NCBI GenBank assembly: GCA_014804785.1
Contig: JAAUZD010000012.1
Coordinates: 54,311-109,233, forward strand
Reading direction: 5' to 3'
Length of the DNA stretch: 54,923 bases
Source of the DNA: Lachnospiraceae bacterium
GTDB lineage: Bacteria > Bacillota > Clostridia > Lachnospirales > Lachnospiraceae
The notes beneath the pieces were generated by a model. The model ran no database searches and had not been told where the DNA came from. It saw only the letters and a list, made by a program, of their open reading frames with translations. Positions 28,277 through 36,452 of the stretch are shown piece by piece (positions within the stretch are counted from its first letter, which is position 1; the number at the start of each line of letters is the position of its first letter). The position numbers were made by a program, and so were the translations under genes.

Positions 28277-28304
28277 AGTATAGCACGTGGCTGGGAAATG
28301 TCAA
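28277..28304 (-). promoter_or_regulatory. Sigma-A promoter of queT
   Basis: On the minus strand TTGACA (28304-28299), 16 bases, TATACT (28282-28277). Predicted start near 28270, giving a leader of about 130 bases that contains the riboswitch. Confidence 0.75.
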
Positions 28305-28357
28305 TAGGGGGTACGCCTTTATTGGGATTAGGTTATTTTTCATACTGTGAGTAGGGA

Positions 28358-28708
28358 GGACGCTCTGAGAGGATAAATAATCCAACGTCGCCGCGCTCTC
28401 GCTCCGCAAAAAGCGTAGCAGACGCTAGACTCGAAAAAACCTCGTCAAGCGCTGACGCTTTTTGAGGGGCTCCTTATGGATTATTTATCCTCTCAGAGCT
28501 GTGCACTGGCTACCCGTTGAAAAAAGAGAACCCATATTACACTTTGCAGGCTAGCCGATAACGTAGCACAGGACAGGTAAATATACCATAAGGAGTCCCT
28601 ATAAAAACGTCAGCGCTTGGCGAGGTTTCTCACGAGCCTAGCGTCTGTTACGTTTTTATGGAGCGGGAGCGCGACGACGTTGGTATATTTACCTGTCCTG
28701 TGCGGACT
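28358..28708 (+). repeat. Double-palindrome element, copy 1
   Basis: Two long hairpins in tandem. Hairpin A has perfect 22-bp arms (28363-28384 / 28477-28498, GAGAGGATAAATAATCCA type). Hairpin B has perfect 23-bp arms of different sequence (28566-28588 / 28681-28703, GCACAGGACAGGTAAATA type). The roughly 90-base cores are related to each other as reverse complements (ACGTCG, CGCTCC, CAGACGCTAG, AAGCGCTGACG shared). A linker of some 65 bases joins them. A second copy lies at 32184-32537 in the same orientation. No reading frame is convincing inside. Confidence 0.9.
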
Positions 28709-28730
28709 GTTGCTGGAAAATTATATTGAC

Positions 28731-29564
28731 TTATAAAAACGGATTGAAATACCGGCTCCCATCCCAGAAAGTCACTACCAGATCGACAACCAGAATCAGC
28801 AATACAAATCCAACCGTCAGCCAGTCATTTCTTTTCATTGGGCGCTTCGCATACCAGGTACGTTTCTTTTTCTTTCCGAATCCGCGAAGTTCCATGGCAT
28901 TACTGACCGTTTCGATGCGGTTCAGACTTGATAAAATAAGGGGCAGAAGAATTGCTACGGAATTTTTCATTCTGGTGAGCAGCTTATCTTTACCGGACAG
29001 ATCAATTCCTCTCGCCTGCTGCGCCTGGCTGATATTATGATATTCCCGCTGTACATCCGGTATATAGCGCAATGCAAGACTAACCGAATAGCCGATCCGG
29101 TAACTGACACCTATACTGGCTAAAGATGCCGCAAACTCGCTTGGATCCGTACATGCAATGAACAAAAGCGCCACCGGTACCACACAGATCACTTTCATGG
29201 TCATGTTCAGATGATAAAACAACTGCTGCAGTGTAATCGTATAAGGTCCGGCAATCGTAAAAAGAACTGTCCTGCTATTGTATAGCCCTACCCCGTATTC
29301 GGGAGAAAACAAGTACACAAACAGATTGTTCATGAGAAGAAAAACTGCCGCCAGGCCAAGTACTACGCTGATATCACGGATTTTGACCTTGCTGGCTTTA
29401 AAGACAGCAACACTAATCAGCAGCATACAGATCAGCACTCTTGTATCGTATGTAACCATACTCGCCACACTCCAGGCGATGAAGAAGATCAGCTTCGTGG
29501 TTCCCGTCAGCTCATGGACGAGACTGTTTCGCTTAATATAGCTCAATATTGCAATTCTTGCCAT
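28731..29564 (-). CDS. ECF transporter T component (EcfT)
   Basis: 277 residues from ATG 29564, which follows AAGGAGGTG; the longer frame to 29639 lies inside the ATPase gene and is rejected. Five or so membrane helices, with the two Ala-Arg-Gly-type coupling motifs of EcfT in QAQQARGIDLSG and AMELRGFGK. It couples ATP hydrolysis to toppling of the S component. The ATPase stop is one base upstream, so translation is probably coupled. Confidence 0.92.
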   Translation of the reverse strand: MARIAILSYIKRNSLVHELTGTTKLIFFIAWSVASMVTYDTRVLICMLLISVAVFKASKVKIRDISVVLGLAAVFLLMNNLFVYLFSPEYGVGLYNSRTVLFTIAGPYTITLQQLFYHLNMTMKVICVVPVALLFIACTDPSEFAASLASIGVSYRIGYSVSLALRYIPDVQREYHNISQAQQARGIDLSGKDKLLTRMKNSVAILLPLILSSLNRIETVSNAMELRGFGKKKKRTWYAKRPMKRNDWLTVGFVLLILVVDLVVTFWDGSRYFNPFL

Positions 29565-29565
29565 C

Positions 29566-31275
29566 TTAACGCACCTCCTTCTTCTCATATCCAATAAAGC
29601 ACTCTGTAAAGACCTGCGGATCCTCAATGCCACAGGCAAGGCTTAACGTATACAGGCTGGTCTCTTTTAGGTTTGCCGCCTGTACCAGTTCCGGATTATT
29701 TAATACATGTGCTGCCGTTGTATCAGCCAACATTCTTCCCTCACTGAAAACAATTGCACGCTCCGTATATTCCAGCATCAGATGCATGTCATGCGTGATC
29801 ATCAATATTGTATAACCTTTTTCGTTCAATTCCTTCAAGAACTCCATGATTTCCGTATAATGATGATAATCCTGCCCTGCCGTAGGCTCATCCAAGATGA
29901 TTATCTGAGGACGCTGAACAAGGATACTTGCAATCGTCACCCGCTTCTTCTGCCCAAAAGACAACGCCGAAACCGGCCAGTTCCGGAAAGAATACAAACC
30001 GCACACTTTCAAGGTTTCTTCTACTCGTTTGGTTCGCTCTTCCTTGGGCATGCCGCTCTGGACAAGCGCCATCTCCACCTCATCCCAGATCATCGGTTTC
30101 GAGATCATCTGGTTCGGATTCTGCATCACATAACCGATCCTTTCCGCTCTCTCCTTGATGGTATCTTTTTCTATATCTCTGCCGTCCATGTAAATGGCGC
30201 CCGAAACCGGTTTTTCAAAGCCACAGATTAATTTTGCAAGGGTGCTCTTTCCGGCTCCGTTCCTGCCCACAACACTTACCATTTCTCCCTTATGAATTGT
30301 AAAATTAACATCCTGCAAGTTATACTTGTCCGGCGTATAACCAAAATTCAGATTTTCCACCCGCAGCAGTTCCTCACCATGCTGTGTGGCATGTATTCCG
30401 GCTTTCTGCACCTGATACCAGCTTTGCACCTTCTCCTTATCTTCCGCTTTGAGGACAAGACTGTCCACATGTTCAGGATGCAGCGCTTCACTGACTTCAA
30501 CACCGGCATAACGAAGGGCAGTCAGATAAAGCGGTTCTCTGATTCCATGCTGCAAAAGCAGATTACCGGCAAGCAATTCTTCCACTGACATGTCCGCAGC
30601 AATTTCCCCTTCATTCATCAGAATGATACGATCCATACTGCGCCACAGCACATCCTCCAGTCTGTGTTCTATGATCAGAACTGCCGCTCCTGTACGCTCA
30701 TGCACCATATCAATCAGCTCTATTGCAGACCGTCCGGCTGCCGGATCCAGATTCGCCAGCGGTTCGTCAAACAACAGCACCTTCACATCTTCCACCATCA
30801 CCCCGGCCAGACTGACACGCTGCTTCTGCCCGCCAGAAAGTTCCTGCGGTGCATATTCAAGATGATGGTCGATATCCACCAGCTCGGCAACCCTGTTTAC
30901 CATCTCTTTCATCTCATCCTGCGGAACGCAATCATTCTCAGGTGCAAAGGCAATATCTTCGCCCACCGTCAATCCGATAAATTGCCCGTCCGTATCCTGC
31001 AATACCGTACCAACGGTATGGCTTAATTCAAAGATGCTGCTCTTATCGACTGGTGCACCGTCCACCAGAAGACTGCCCGAACTTTTTCCGGGATAAGCAA
31101 ACGGTATCAATCCGTTGATACAGTTTCCTATTGTACTTTTACCGCTGCCTGAAGTGCCGGCAATCAGTACCTTTTCCCCGGGATAAATATCCAGGTTGAT
31201 GTGCCGCAGTGTCGGCTCAGCCTGTGCTATATATTGAAAGCTGTAGTCCTTAAACGAAATCACTGGAGATGCCAT
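29566..31275 (-). CDS. ECF transporter energy protein with two fused ATPase domains
   Basis: 569 residues from ATG 31275 behind GAAGGAG. Domain 1: Walker A GTSGSGKST, signature LSGGQKQR, Walker B VLLFDEPLANLD. Domain 2 (from about 325): Walker A GRNGAGKST, signature LSFGQKKR (Phe for the usual Gly), Walker B IIILDEPTAGQD and a switch His in MITHD. The fusion replaces separate EcfA and EcfA' subunits, as in YkoD-type systems. A start further upstream would read through an intergenic palindrome. Confidence 0.93.
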   Translation of the reverse strand: MASPVISFKDYSFQYIAQAEPTLRHINLDIYPGEKVLIAGTSGSGKSTIGNCINGLIPFAYPGKSSGSLLVDGAPVDKSSIFELSHTVGTVLQDTDGQFIGLTVGEDIAFAPENDCVPQDEMKEMVNRVAELVDIDHHLEYAPQELSGGQKQRVSLAGVMVEDVKVLLFDEPLANLDPAAGRSAIELIDMVHERTGAAVLIIEHRLEDVLWRSMDRIILMNEGEIAADMSVEELLAGNLLLQHGIREPLYLTALRYAGVEVSEALHPEHVDSLVLKAEDKEKVQSWYQVQKAGIHATQHGEELLRVENLNFGYTPDKYNLQDVNFTIHKGEMVSVVGRNGAGKSTLAKLICGFEKPVSGAIYMDGRDIEKDTIKERAERIGYVMQNPNQMISKPMIWDEVEMALVQSGMPKEERTKRVEETLKVCGLYSFRNWPVSALSFGQKKRVTIASILVQRPQIIILDEPTAGQDYHHYTEIMEFLKELNEKGYTILMITHDMHLMLEYTERAIVFSEGRMLADTTAAHVLNNPELVQAANLKETSLYTLSLACGIEDPQVFTECFIGYEKKEVR

Positions 31276-31285
31276 ATAATTACTC

Positions 31286-31430
31286 CTTCGTAACTGTTCA
31301 GTACCTTCACAGTTACAATGCAAAATCCATCCTAAATTGCCTACGGCAATGGGATTTTGCATGCCTGAATCATATTCTTAGGTCTTGGCAGTAAATGCTT
31401 CGACCTGTACTGAATAGTTACACTCCTTCT
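31286..31430. repeat. Nested palindromic intergenic element inside the ECF operon
   Basis: Outer arms GTAACTGTTCAGTAC (31290-31304) and GTACTGAATAGTTAC (31407-31421) pair with one mismatch. Inner arms TGCAAAATCC (31319-31328) / GGATTTTGCA (31352-31361) and ATTGCC / GGCAAT (31336-31350) are perfect. GTAACTG / CAGTTAC forms a local alternative. It sits between the S-component gene and the ATPase gene and looks like a small inserted element. Confidence 0.7.
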
Positions 31431-31435
31431 ATATT

Positions 31436-31471
31436 TTATAAAAAGAGCAGCCGCATAAAACGACCGCTCTT
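31436..31471 (-). terminator. Intrinsic terminator after the S-component gene
   Basis: Minus strand: AAGAGCGGTCG / CGGCTGCTCTT (11 bp with two G-U pairs) around a TTTTATG loop, then TTTTTAT. It starts 18 bases after the stop of the S gene and precedes the ATPase gene, so readthrough would set the ratio of S to AT subunits. Confidence 0.7.
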
Positions 31472-31489
31472 AATAGTTACCGCTATAAA

Positions 31490-32032
31490 TTAGTCCTCCT
31501 TATTCAGAGAGCCTTTCTTTACAACTGTCTTAGAATATGCAACTAACAGAAGTGTACCAACGATTCCAGTTGTAAGCATATTGGAAATACCTGCTACAAG
31601 CCCTTGTGCAAATAACTTCTCAATCGGTTCCGAATAAATCAGAATATCCAGACAGGGTGCAACAAATCCCCATGCCAACAGGTGGGCAATAACCTGCGAA
31701 ACATTGAAATGAATAATCTTCTTAACATCAAGTCCCTCATTGATATCCAGCTTCAACGTAGCAATACCGATTACAAGACCTGCAAATGCAGAAGCAATAA
31801 TCCAACTCCACCAAGGACCATAACTGGTTGCATCAATCAATGTATGTCCAATGAACCCGATCAGCAGACCTGCTATCGGTCCAAATAGTGTAGCAAACAC
31901 AGCCTGGATCGCATACTGTAAGCTGATATAAGTATTAGGAACTGGAGTTGGAATCGAAATTTTTCCCAAAACAAAAAATAAAGCTGCACCGATACCGATT
32001 GCAACAACAGTTTTAACAGATAGTTTCTTCAT
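31490..32032 (-). CDS. ECF S component, UPF0397 family
   Basis: 180 residues, six membrane helices, start ATG at 32032 after GGGAGGAAA. Motifs VVAIGIGAALFFVLGKI, NTYISLQYAIQAVFATLFGP, AGLLIGFIGHTLIDATSYG and WWSWIIASAFAGLVIGI match the UPF0397/COG4720 family, usually found with a fused ECF ATPase and a T protein as here. The substrate is unsettled; a vitamin such as riboflavin or thiamine precursor has been proposed for the family. There is no riboswitch in its short leader to decide. Confidence 0.88.
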   Translation of the reverse strand: MKKLSVKTVVAIGIGAALFFVLGKISIPTPVPNTYISLQYAIQAVFATLFGPIAGLLIGFIGHTLIDATSYGPWWSWIIASAFAGLVIGIATLKLDINEGLDVKKIIHFNVSQVIAHLLAWGFVAPCLDILIYSEPIEKLFAQGLVAGISNMLTTGIVGTLLLVAYSKTVVKKGSLNKED

Positions 32033-32092
32033 TGGAATTTCCTCCCTCTTTCGCCATAAAAGCGTATTATTATGTAAGAATTATACATATTT

Positions 32093-32121
32093 ATTATAGG
32101 CTTACTGCCATATTGTGTCAA
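32093..32121 (-). promoter_or_regulatory. Sigma-A promoter of the ECF operon
   Basis: Minus strand TTGACA (32121-32116), 17 bases, TATAAT (32098-32093), both perfect. The leader to the ATG is only about 55 bases. Confidence 0.85.
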
Positions 32122-32183
32122 CTGAAACTCTGCTTGAGATTTACATCCGGCAATGGGGGTGTTTTTTTACACTTTGGCTAGAG

Positions 32184-32537
32184 GGACGCTCTGAGAGGAT
32201 AAATAATCCAACGTCGTCGCGCTCCCGCTCCGCAAAAAGCGTAGCAGACGCTAGACTCGAAAAAACCTCGTCAAGCGCTGACGCTTTTTGAGGGGCTCCT
32301 TATGGATTATTTATCCTCTCAGAGCTGTGCACTGGCTACTTGAAGAAAAAAGAGCTGAACATTATATTAACCTTTGCAGGCTAGCCGATAACGTAGCACA
32401 GGGCAGGTAAATATACCATAAGGAGTCCCTATAAAAACGTCAGCGCTTGGCGAGGTTCCTCACGAGCCTAGCATCTGTTACGTTTTTATGGAGCGGGAGC
32501 GCGACGACGTTGGTATATTTACCTGCCCTGTGCGAAC
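32184..32537 (+). repeat. Double-palindrome element, copy 2
   Basis: Same design and orientation as the copy at 28358-28708. Hairpin B arms are 32396-32418 and 32511-32533, again perfect. Relative to copy 1 the left arm has A to G (28573 to 32403) and the right arm has the matching T to C (28696 to 32526), so an A-T pair has become G-C. The linker between hairpins A and B has diverged more than the arms. The two copies bracket the ECF operon as direct repeats. Confidence 0.9.
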
Positions 32538-32683
32538 TACTGTCTACTCTGTGAACATTAATCCAAATGCTGCGCCGTATCTGTATTGCGAAAAAATTTT
32601 CGGCATGGTACATTATTAATAGTTTAATCGCAAAATTTCAGGTTTAAAGAAAGAACTGGAAATAAAACGGAGGGAGTATTGTT

Positions 32684-34261
32684 ATGTATCAGGACGGTAA
32701 GATTTGGGTTGGAAAGTCAGGGGAGGAGAAGGTATATATTTATCCTAAGATGGCGAATCGGCATGGAATGATTGCGGGGGCGACGGGAAGCGGAAAGACG
32801 GTCACTTTGAAGGTGCTTGCCGAATCGTTCAGCGATCTGGGTGTACCGGTGTTCCTGGCGGACGTGAAGGGGGATCTGGCGGCAATGTGCAGGCAGGGAG
32901 CGGAGAGCGAGAGTGTCAGGAAGAGAATCGATGCAATGGCACTTGGAGAAGAAGGATTCCAGTTCCGTAATTATCCGGTTGCTTATTGGGATGTTTATGG
33001 TGAGAAGGGATTACCGCTGAGGACGACGATCTCTGAGATGGGACCGCTTCTGCTTAGCAGGATCATGGAACTTAATGAGACGCAGTCGGATATACTGACG
33101 ATTATCTTTAAAATAGCGGATGATGAGGGACTGTTGCTTTTAGACACCAAGGATCTTCGTTCCATGATACAGTATGTGACGGAAAATGCCAAGGAATATG
33201 GGGCAAAGTATGGCAATTTATCCAAGCAGAGTCTGGGCGCGATCATGCGCGCAGTGGTGGCGCTGGAAGCCAAAGGCGGAGAAATTTTCTTTGGAGAACC
33301 GGCGCTTGATATTGGGGACTGGATGTGCACGGACTGCAATGGCAAGGGTGTTATTCAGGTATTGGATTGTCAGAAATTGATTAATAATCCCACGATGTAT
33401 TCCACTTTCATGCTCTGGATGATGTCGGAACTTTTTGAGACCCTGCCGGAGGCGGGAGATGGGGAAAAGCCCAAGATGGTATTTTTCTTTGATGAGGCAC
33501 ACCTTTTGTTTGATTCTGCGTCCAAGGCGCTGCTGGTTAAAATTGAGCAGGTGGTGAAGCTGATTCGTTCTAAGGGCGTGGGCATTTATTTTGTCACACA
33601 GAATCCCAAGGACATTCCGGACGGAGTGCTGGGGCAGCTGGGAAATAAAGTGCAGCATGCGCTCCATGCCTATACGCCGGCGGAGCAGAAGGGATGTAAG
33701 GCAGCAGCCCAGTCCTTTAGGGCGAATCCCGAGTTCGATACTTATGATGTGCTGACTCAGCTTGGAATCGGTGAAGCACTGATTTCTGTTCTGGACGAAG
33801 GCGGAGTGCCTACTATTGTAAAGAAGTGTCAGATTCTGCCGCCCCAGAGTCAGATGGGAGCGCTGGATGAGGCGGTAAGGCAGGAGCGGATTAAAGGAAG
33901 CCTTCTTTACAGTAAGTATTCCCAGATGCTGGATCGTGAGTCAGCTTATGAAATTCTGGAGAAGAAGGTGCTGGATCAGGAGGAAAGTAATCGCAAGGCA
34001 GCCGAGGATGCAGCGCAGGAGAAACAAAGATTGCGGGAAGAGGCAGCTGCAAAGAAGGAAGAAGAAAAGAAGACGGCTGCCAAAAATAATCAGGTCAAGA
34101 AAACGGTCAAATCGGCGGGGAACAGTGCAGCCGGAACCATAGGCAGAGAGGTTGGAAACAGCATCGGAAAGACACTTGGGGGCAGCTTTGGAAAGAAGGT
34201 CGGCGGCAATGTGGGCGCTTCTCTGGGAAGAGGTATTTTCAGTACTTTGTTCAAGCTGTAA
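32684..34261 (+). CDS. HerA-like ATPase (DUF853 family)
   Basis: 525 residues, ATG at 32684 behind GGAGGGAG. Walker A is GATGSGKTVT (about 33-42), Walker B is MVFFFDEAHLLFD and a sensor follows in IYFVTQNPKDIPDGVLGQLGNK. This is the bacterial HerA/DUF853 P-loop ATPase, a hexameric motor-like family with no settled role. After about residue 430 there is an Ala/Lys/Glu-rich coiled coil and a glycine-rich tail (GREVGNSIGKTLGGSFGKKVGG) that looks like a membrane-active or aggregation-prone glycine zipper. Confidence 0.88.
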   Translation: MYQDGKIWVGKSGEEKVYIYPKMANRHGMIAGATGSGKTVTLKVLAESFSDLGVPVFLADVKGDLAAMCRQGAESESVRKRIDAMALGEEGFQFRNYPVAYWDVYGEKGLPLRTTISEMGPLLLSRIMELNETQSDILTIIFKIADDEGLLLLDTKDLRSMIQYVTENAKEYGAKYGNLSKQSLGAIMRAVVALEAKGGEIFFGEPALDIGDWMCTDCNGKGVIQVLDCQKLINNPTMYSTFMLWMMSELFETLPEAGDGEKPKMVFFFDEAHLLFDSASKALLVKIEQVVKLIRSKGVGIYFVTQNPKDIPDGVLGQLGNKVQHALHAYTPAEQKGCKAAAQSFRANPEFDTYDVLTQLGIGEALISVLDEGGVPTIVKKCQILPPQSQMGALDEAVRQERIKGSLLYSKYSQMLDRESAYEILEKKVLDQEESNRKAAEDAAQEKQRLREEAAAKKEEEKKTAAKNNQVKKTVKSAGNSAAGTIGREVGNSIGKTLGGSFGKKVGGNVGASLGRGIFSTLFKL

Positions 34262-34300
34262 TTGCTGACCCGCATATAAACTGAGAGGAAAGGATTACAC

Positions 34301-35014
34301 ATGCTGCAGATTGCGATATGCGATGATGAGCAATTTTATAGAGAAAAGATACGGCGGCTCCTTGAGAATTACCTCAAGGAGCACGATTTAAGTTATGAGA
34401 TCTCGCTGTTCTTATCGGGAGAGGAGTTCCTTGAAAATGGCGAGAATGCAGTGAGGTACGACATTGTGTTTATGGATATCAACATGAATGAGATGGACGG
34501 GATTCAGACGGCAATGCGGATGCGCGCGTTTCATTCAGATACTTATATTGTGCTGATCACGGCTTTTATCAATTATGTGCTGGAAGGATATAAGGTAAAT
34601 GCAGTGCGGTATATTATGAAGGATACGCTGGATAACGCAATGACAGAATGCATGGATGCGATTTTGCAGAAAATGCAGATTGCCCAGGTGTCTTTTCCTT
34701 TTATGGAAGGTGAAAGAAGATTATATACAGACAATATTCTTTATGTGGAAAGTCAAAAGCACAAACTTACTTTTTACTATATGGAAGAACAGATGGTGGG
34801 CTACCATATTTATGATAAGCTGGACGTGATTGAGCAGAGGCTGCAGGGGTATGGGTTCTTGCGTATCCACAAAAGTTATCTGGTAAATATGAGGCATATC
34901 CGTAAGGTCAGCAATTATATTGTTTATCTGGATACGGGTGAGGAATTGCCGGTTCCGCGCCTTAAATTTCAGACCGTAAAGGAAGAGTTTGTGGCATATA
35001 AAGGAGCAATATGA
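34301..35014 (+). CDS. LytTR-family response regulator
   Basis: 237 residues. The receiver domain has the acidic pair CDDEQ, phosphate-accepting Asp in DIVFMDINMNEMDG and the conserved Thr/Lys positions in LITAF and YIMKD. The C-terminal LytTR DNA-binding domain has LYVESQKHKLTFY and FLRIHKSYLVNMRHI. AgrA-like. It overlaps the kinase gene by four bases (ATGA). Confidence 0.93.
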   Translation: MLQIAICDDEQFYREKIRRLLENYLKEHDLSYEISLFLSGEEFLENGENAVRYDIVFMDINMNEMDGIQTAMRMRAFHSDTYIVLITAFINYVLEGYKVNAVRYIMKDTLDNAMTECMDAILQKMQIAQVSFPFMEGERRLYTDNILYVESQKHKLTFYYMEEQMVGYHIYDKLDVIEQRLQGYGFLRIHKSYLVNMRHIRKVSNYIVYLDTGEELPVPRLKFQTVKEEFVAYKGAI

Positions 35015-36288
35015 TGGAAGATATTGTAAAATGTATCCTTTTCTCGATTATGATGGGCATCAGCTGCAAGGCATATTATGAAATTTTTGAACCATACCGG
35101 AAATGGAGGAATGGAGGGTTAGGATATTTGGTTGTCCTTACCACTGCGATAGGTTTTTTGATGATTGCTTTTACGGAAGTTCCGCCCTATATCTTCCAGC
35201 CGATTCGTTTTATCGCAGTCGTTGCAGTATCGGCACAGATCTGTTTTCAGATAAAAGTGGTGAAAAATCTGATTTTAGCGGTCATGTTCTGCGGGATTTA
35301 CTGGATTTTATCCATGATTTGCGTATCCTTTGCCTATGCATTTCCGGTGATGCAGACAGGACCCATATACGATATGACAGAATCAATTGTAGGAAGTCTC
35401 TTCTTATGCCTGATGCTCCTTTTGCGTTACAAATTTAAAAAGCGCACCTATAAACCGGCGGGCGGAAGATGGGGAACAGGACTGGCGGTCTTTCCCTTAT
35501 TTGGCATGATGGTCATTATGGCAATCAGTATGATGCCGGGGGATGGGAGCTCTGTGGATAAATACGCGAAGCTGATGGCGGTTCTGGGATTTTCGGCAAT
35601 CTGCTTCTGCCTCTTTTTCTACGTGGAAAATATGCTGGAAAAAGAAGAGGAAGTGCATAATCTGCGGCTGATGCAGGCGCGCACCCAAAATCAGATGAAT
35701 TTGTACCGCGGTATGCAGAAAAATTATGAGCAGCACAGAAGGCTGATGCACGATTACAAGAACCAGTTAAACTGCATTCAGGGAATGGTGTCCGGCGGGC
35801 AGAGCAAGGAAGCTTTGGAATATATTTCCAAACTGACGGGAAGTATCCGGAGCAATGCAGATTATGTAAATACAAACCATACCGTGGTGAATGTAGTGCT
35901 GAATCAGAAGTATCAGGAGGCATATGAAAAAGGAATTACCATGACAATGGCGGTCAATGATATGTCTGGACTTACCATAAGCGAGGAGGAAATCGTAATA
36001 TTGCTGGTCAATCTGATTGATAATGCCATAGAAGCATGTGAAAGATTGACCCATGATAAAATCATACAGTTCAAGATGATGCTGGAGGATGACCAGCTAG
36101 TGCTTTCCATCCGAAATCCGGCAAAAGAGGCGGTGAAAATAAAGGGGAAACTGGTTCCCACCAGTAAACGCGACGGGACCAAGCATGGGATTGGGCTGAT
36201 GAACGTGGATTCTGTCATTCGAAAAAATGGCGGCACAAGTGTCATAAAATGCGAAGACGGATGGTTTTATTTTTCGGCAATGATATGA
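35011..36288 (+). CDS. GHKL sensor histidine kinase (AgrC-like)
   Basis: 425 residues. Six or so membrane helices fill the first 215 residues, then a coiled linker, the phosphorylated His in RRLMHDYKNQLNC, and a HATPase_c_5 domain with VNLIDNAIEAC (N box) and KHGIGLMNV (G box). It is paired with the LytTR regulator. No autoinducer peptide or AgrB-like gene is seen nearby, so the signal is unknown. Confidence 0.92.
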   Translation: MMEDIVKCILFSIMMGISCKAYYEIFEPYRKWRNGGLGYLVVLTTAIGFLMIAFTEVPPYIFQPIRFIAVVAVSAQICFQIKVVKNLILAVMFCGIYWILSMICVSFAYAFPVMQTGPIYDMTESIVGSLFLCLMLLLRYKFKKRTYKPAGGRWGTGLAVFPLFGMMVIMAISMMPGDGSSVDKYAKLMAVLGFSAICFCLFFYVENMLEKEEEVHNLRLMQARTQNQMNLYRGMQKNYEQHRRLMHDYKNQLNCIQGMVSGGQSKEALEYISKLTGSIRSNADYVNTNHTVVNVVLNQKYQEAYEKGITMTMAVNDMSGLTISEEEIVILLVNLIDNAIEACERLTHDKIIQFKMMLEDDQLVLSIRNPAKEAVKIKGKLVPTSKRDGTKHGIGLMNVDSVIRKNGGTSVIKCEDGWFYFSAMI

Positions 36289-36306
36289 ATAGTGAGATTT
36301 GAAAGA

Positions 36307-36328
36307 AGACGCGAAGGCGTCTTTTTTT
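36307..36328 (+). terminator. Intrinsic terminator of the two-component operon
   Basis: AGACGC-GAAG-GCGTCT followed by six T, 19 bases after the kinase stop. Confidence 0.9.
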
Positions 36329-36452
36329 GTCTGCGGAGTGCCGATTTATGCCGGGCATATTGCTGTGAGGAAGGAGTGTAAATACAATAAAAGCAAAAAT
36401 AAAGTGTATGCTTTGGCGTGCGGCATATGAATTGGAAAGGAGCAAAAGAAAG

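Noticed and set aside
28152-28409. Minus-strand frame of 85 codons ahead of queT
   Set aside because: It runs through the riboswitch, promoter and repeat; the RNA structure explains the sequence better.
29278-31026. Several plus-strand frames opposite the ECF genes
   Set aside because: Shadows of the ATPase and T genes without ribosome sites or family motifs.
31276-31362. Longer N-terminus for the ECF ATPase
   Set aside because: It would be encoded by the palindromic intergenic element; ATG 31275 has GAAGGAG and gives the normal ABC start.
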